Position numbers and translations under genes: made by a program. Shown here in pieces: positions 31,240 through 34,517 of a stretch of DNA of 34,517 bases; the first letter of the stretch is position 1, and the number at the start of each line of letters is the position of its first letter. The DNA comes from Priapulus caudatus (Eukaryota > Priapulida > Priapulimorpha > Priapulimorphida > Priapulidae). The notes under the pieces are model-generated. The model searched no databases. It had not been told where the DNA came from and saw nothing but the letters and a program-made list of their open reading frames with translations. The stretch covers positions 318,143-352,659 of the forward strand of contig NW_014577092.1 of assembly GCF_000485595.1 (NCBI RefSeq), in the 5' to 3' direction.

Positions 31240-33467
31240 TGTGCATGTCTGCATTCATATGCATCTGTGAGTGTCCTTGTGTGTACGTGTGTGTGAGTGA
31301 ACGAATGTGTATTTGTTGTAAATGACAACAAAAATTATTTAGAAATTGTAATGACCACTAAATATGTAAATACTGATTTATACACCTCTGCTCTCCACTG
31401 TCTTTAGGTTGTTGAAAGGTCACGCCAACACAGAGTTGAATCTAGAGATGCCAAAGTGAAGGAATATTTCTATGGTCTGAGTACACCCTTATATCCCCAC
31501 CAGTATGATGTCAAGTTTTCTGATGTGACAATCTTAAAAATTGGAGGTAAAGTAAGAGAGACCTATGAACTATGTTTGCAACTGAGCAAGCGTATTGCAA
31601 TTACTCTGACCACCCTCAGCAAATTTAATGCTTCAGGTATGATAACTGTAAAATTCACAATTCACAAGCCCTTTCTTCTCAGGTATTCGTAATTATTTAC
31701 TTTCAATTAGAAACTGATACAAAATTTAACATAAGTCAGACTGAATTTACCCCCCTCCCAAATAATAATAAAGCTAAGACAAAAAACATCACACAAGCTA
31801 TCAAGTTAATTCGAGATATAAAGTCATGTGAGTAGATAAACGTGCTATGATAGTCTTGATCAAATTCCAGTTTCATTGTTCATGTGTAAACTTACCTGCA
31901 ATAAATTGCAATTGCATGTGTTCATACTTTAATGCGTACTACATGTTTCCATTTGTTGTGCCTAATCTTAGCTGTACTTTGTTTATAGCTCCCTTGCTAC
32001 CAGACTCGTTGCTGCCGTTGGGTATGAAACAAGAGGACGCTCATTTGAAGCTTGTTGCAGTTCCTCCCAGTAAGCTGCTTTGCTCGTGAAATAGACATCA
32101 TCTTTCATCCCGTAGCTTCGCCTGCTACTGGACTATTTATTTATTGCATGTACTTGTTCGTATGCTGGTCGTACAGCGTGAGTTGCTGCGTCTATCATGC
32201 AAGTTCATTTCTAGATCTGCAACAGGTGAATTGAGGAATATACATGTGTGAATAGACTTTTGCAAATCAGTGATCTTCATCTGATATTTGGAATGTCAGT
32301 CAGAGTTGGTCAGCATTAGAAAGCTGGTGTCGGAAGGCACTCAAAAATCTATACACGATTTCTAGGTGTGTCATGCAAATGCACTAGAATAAGTATGTTT
32401 TGGTTGGCATGCTTGGCCACTCCTAAAAAGAAAACGTCGATTGCATCAAACTACATGATAGTTGTGATGCGTTCATGATCATCCAAATGCCACCAGGCCT
32501 GCTAACCTTGTGCCTAATTTGATCTAATTTCTACCAATGAGAGTTTATGCTTCTACAATGGGCAATGCTGCTAGACTTGTTACTCTACTTCGTAAATACA
32601 ACCTTGGGGGGGGGGTCTTATATAATGCTTACTAGCATTATAACATGCAGAATAAAGTTACTACTAACACTAATGTTACCACCGAAATGTTTCTGACAAC
32701 TACCAGCATGAGCCCGTCTAACCAGATAGATGTAAGTTCTAAATGGGGTCATCCGCCTGCTGATGCTTGGTTGCGTTATGCTTCAGGTAATCAGCTGCTA
32801 CATCACGTGTTGGCCGTCAGCATGGCACTGACCAGCGACGATGACATAGTCCGCAGCAACGTCATGGGCTTCATCTGCATGTGAGTGCGCAGCATCTCGT
32901 TCGCAAGATCGCCAATCACGATCTGACGAGATGTCGAATGATGTTATGTCGGGTTCATGAAGTTTTGTGCATTTTCTTACACTCGTGCCTCTGTAATTTT
33001 TTTACTTATATTATTAAGATATATCATAAGGGAAATCACCGTTTTGGCAGTAAACTTAATTTATTGCTGTATTACATGTAAAGAGTATTACATAGGATTA
33101 GTAAGGTTAAGATGGATTTCTTAAATATGAATTTGAAATTTGATCAAGAAAATTTCAAAGTGACTGTCATTGCAAGCTCGTGCAATGTAATGGGTTAACA
33201 TCAAGATGTTTATCAAGATACCCCATTGGCTGATGCCATGCTAAAAGTGTAGAACAGGTTTAGAATGACATAATGGGGCGTTGATGCATAAGCTGTTTAT
33301 ATTCGTTTCAGTAATGATGGAACATACTGATATATACCGGTGTTTGTTTTTTCAGTAATGGTGTCGACATGGAGAAGAAAGTTCTTACTATATTGGCACC
33401 TGCCCCACGACCCCTCCCTCGTAGCATCTTGCTGCTCAGCGATGTTCAATTTGTGGACACGCACTAG
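28248..33467 (+). CDS. CLP1: CLP1 homolog (polynucleotide 5'-hydroxyl kinase), 5' exon missing
   Basis: Eleven exons: 28248-28328, 28760-28873, 29062-29187, 29389-29530, 29721-29894, 30351-30440, 30691-30791, 31408-31546, 31989-32069, 32787-32880, 33356-33467 (stop TAG). All phases agree and give about 417 residues; human CLP1 has 425, so only a short N-terminus is missing. Recognisable blocks are [40 protein letters not shown] and the Walker A P-loop GPGDVGKST (about 29401-29427). Further blocks are [74 protein letters not shown] and the C-terminal APAPRPLP. In animals CLP1 phosphorylates RNA 5' ends, works with PCF11 in pre-mRNA cleavage/polyadenylation and binds the TSEN tRNA-splicing endonuclease in the nucleus. 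Intron 2 is AT-AC. No AATAAA was seen soon after the stop. Confidence 0.93.
28874..29061 (+). other. CLP1: CLP1 intron, U12-type AT-AC
   Basis: The donor is ATATCCTTTT (28874-28883), the exact AT-AC minor-spliceosome consensus. The acceptor is TCTAC (ends 29061). TTCCTTAGC (29043-29051) matches the U12 branch consensus TTCCTTRAC except one base, with the A at 29049 lying 12 nt before the splice site. The join gives GCVLE|LSGKTEV, matching the conserved CLP1 residues, in phase 0. Nearby GT/AG choices shift frame or hit a stop. Confidence 0.88.
30015..30175 (+). repeat. Direct duplication of an intron 3' end and exon start (copy 1)
   Basis: GCTGCAAGCGTTCGGTCATT... through CTTACTTGCAG and the next ~11 bases (TTTATGTGATC) repeat the sequence at 30527-30701. 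It lies in the preceding CLP1 intron. It therefore carries a decoy acceptor (AG at 30163-30164) plus the first bases of the exon at 30691. Confidence 0.7.
30527..30701 (+). repeat. Direct duplication, source copy (copy 2)
   Basis: 3' end of the CLP1 intron before the exon at 30691 and the start of that exon. It has a 12-nt extra GCATACGTGCAC-like insertion relative to copy 1. Identity is high in the TAATGCTTCGTGAACAAGAT block. Confidence 0.7.
30847..30919. repeat. TG / TGCG microsatellite, left part
   Basis: (TG)n then (GTGC)n in a CLP1 intron. It continues after the inserted element at about 31199-31252. Confidence 0.9.
30920..31198. mobile_element. MITE with CCCTAA core inserted in a TG microsatellite (279 bp)
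   Basis: The ends GCTGAA(G/A)GGGTCGTTGTCG are inverted copies, with arms of about 57 bp running through GTATCAGGTACTA. The interior has a CCCTAA array at about 31062-31098. A 39-bp palindrome is inserted in the left arm at 30978-31016. It lies within a CLP1 intron with microsatellite on both sides, which hides any target duplication. Confidence 0.75.
30978..31016. mobile_element. 39-bp palindrome between 7-bp direct repeats
   Basis: CAGGAGTTAATAAAGACAA and its perfect 19-nt inverse are separated by one base. CATATAT lies directly on both sides (30971-30977 and 31017-31023 by eye). It has the same layout as the palindromes at 7630 and 11390 but an unrelated sequence. Confidence 0.65.
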
Positions 33468-34079
33468 TGATTCATATTTCTACATGCTGAAAGCATCACC
33501 AGAGACCGTACGCACTAGTGAATCATTTCTGTGCTCTGAATGTATTTTGAGATACTGTACGTAATAATGATTTGTATTTTTGAATCAATGAAATTTTTCC
33601 ACACACTGTATGCATTGTATCTGAGCCCAGAGTATGACTGTAACTTGGTTTCTACTTTAAATAGGAATTATTGTAAATATCTTCATATTAATTTCCCCGC
33701 TAGGGTGTCATCCCTGAAAAACTATATAAATTGTGTACTATTGTTGTATAAAAGGCACAAAGGACATCTTATATAGAAATATTCGATTTGCTACTGAATT
33801 TTTATATTGTAATGCACTTTGTTTGCCAACATAAATATTCATCCGTGTTTTTATGTAACAGCTTGTTCTTGTATGATGTAATTCACTTATTGGTTGCATT
33901 CCCATAGGTTACGTCTGCATGACGTGATATCAGGCATTTTTGTAATTAGGAATGAAATAGTTTGCAGTGAAGGTTAGTTTTTGTGTATATATGCGATGAA
34001 TATATTGCATCAATATACTAAGAATCCTCATTAATAGGAAATACCGTCTGTAGCTACATCAGCACAAGAGGTTAAATAA
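33468..34079 (+). other. CLP1 3' UTR / flank
   Basis: AT-rich sequence after the CLP1 stop with no open frame of note. A repeated CGCACTAGTGA(A/T)TCAT motif occurs at 33460-33477 and 33509-33526, so the stop codon sits in a small duplication. Confidence 0.4.
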
Positions 34080-34158
34080 CCGGGGCACATTGTCAGAAGC
34101 ATAGTAAAGTTAAGGCTAATGTTAAGACTAATTTTGTTTCTGACAAGGGGCCCCTGGT
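34080..34158. mobile_element. MITE, CCGGGGC family (copy 2, short)
   Basis: The left CCGGGGCACATTGTCAGAAG and the right arm ending TCTGACAAGGGGCCCCTGG are inverted copies. The core TAATGTTAAGACTAATTTTG matches the element at 2650-2868. Confidence 0.6.
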
Positions 34159-34322
34159 AACAAGGGTATTTCCAAACCCACAAAACAGTACCAAAAAATC
34201 GAACATGGCAATGTGAAAGAACAATTGCTCCAAAAATGTCACTGTTAACGATATTTACAATCAAATATTGGATGCAATACCTGGAAATACCCTTCCATCC
34301 TTCAAATCAGTCACCAGCGCGA

Positions 34323-34473
34323 ATGGTTGGCCATCGTACTCAGAAATAATTATTTCTTCCGCGATAAAAAACAATTTATTCGCGGTTAAATTACGTGTAG
34401 CAACGCCTCTGATTGGGTAAAAGGGCTATAATCTAACCGCATTAAAATATTTCTGCGTACGATTGCCAATCAT
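34323..34473. mobile_element. MITE, TTGGCCATCGTACTCAG family (copy 2)
   Basis: The left end TGGTTGGCCATCGTACTCAG and the right end, reverse complement ATGATTGGCAATCGTACGCAG, match the ends of the 331-bp element at 10789. The inner TTACCCAATCAGAGGC block is shared too. Confidence 0.7.
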
Positions 34474-34517
34474 ATAGACCCTTCTTAATTATTATTCATG
34501 ACCTGGGGTCATCGCAC

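Noticed and set aside
30751-31264. Thr/His/Ala-rich minus-strand open frames in CLP1 introns
   Set aside because: Translations of TG/TGCG microsatellites and the inserted MITE.
1-34517. CRISPR arrays, operons or other prokaryotic systems
   Set aside because: Spliceosomal introns, SINEs and LTR elements show eukaryotic DNA; the direct repeats seen are microsatellites or target duplications, not spaced arrays.

Overview
This is a piece of a metazoan nuclear genome, most likely a marine invertebrate (the exact group cannot be told from this window). The reasons are intron-rich housekeeping genes with ordinary GT-AG splice sites, many short non-autonomous DNA transposons, tRNA-derived SINEs, long TG/GA/GAA microsatellites and a Ty3/gypsy LTR retrotransposon. 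Two host genes can be read exon by exon from homology and splice phase. An LSM12 homolog lies on the minus strand (five exons, 17004 down to 12691, complete, about 201 aa). A CLP1 homolog lies on the plus strand (eleven exons, 28248-33467, complete except for a tiny first coding exon). Each gene carries one intron with U12-type (minor spliceosome) signals: an AT-AC intron in CLP1 and a GT-AG intron with a GTATCCTT donor in LSM12.

Layout. 1-5000 is mostly low-complexity DNA: TG/TGCG microsatellite, CT/GA-rich tracts, and a purine-only stretch of about 700 bp with (GAA)23. It holds one possible signal-peptide exon (minus strand, near 1044) and two small inverted-repeat elements. 5000-12600 has no recognised gene but a dense series of short transposons: a hAT-like MITE with 8-bp target duplication, a Mutator-like MITE with 81-bp inverted repeats and 9-bp duplication that encloses a TTAGGG array, two ~43-bp palindromes between 7-8-bp direct repeats, and a 331-bp MITE. 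12690-17004 is LSM12; its first intron holds a SINE fragment split by a 614-bp foldback element. 17450-17730 holds two more foldback elements that run straight into an LTR.

17730-26982 is retroelement territory. The 3' half of a gypsy-type element (3' LTR, integrase, RNase H, RT) lies on the minus strand up to an assembly gap (20747-20771). Past the gap comes a heavily frameshifted pol of a different gypsy element on the plus strand, then about 1.9 kb of unassigned DNA, then the 5' half (5' LTR, PBS, gag, protease) of the first element on the plus strand. The two halves end at almost the same point of the coding sequence, so one element has been split by inversion or by misassembly. 27240-27890 holds a SINE and another foldback, and 28248-33467 is CLP1. 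The right edge carries second copies of two MITE families seen further left.

Functionally the two host genes are independent RNA-biology genes: CLP1 (RNA 5'-kinase, pre-mRNA 3'-end cleavage and tRNA splicing) and LSM12 (Lsm plus anticodon-binding-type domain, ataxin-2 partner). No shared operon-like logic is implied. Coordinates of exons were worked out by eye from splice signals, phase and recalled family alignment; no alignment program was run.
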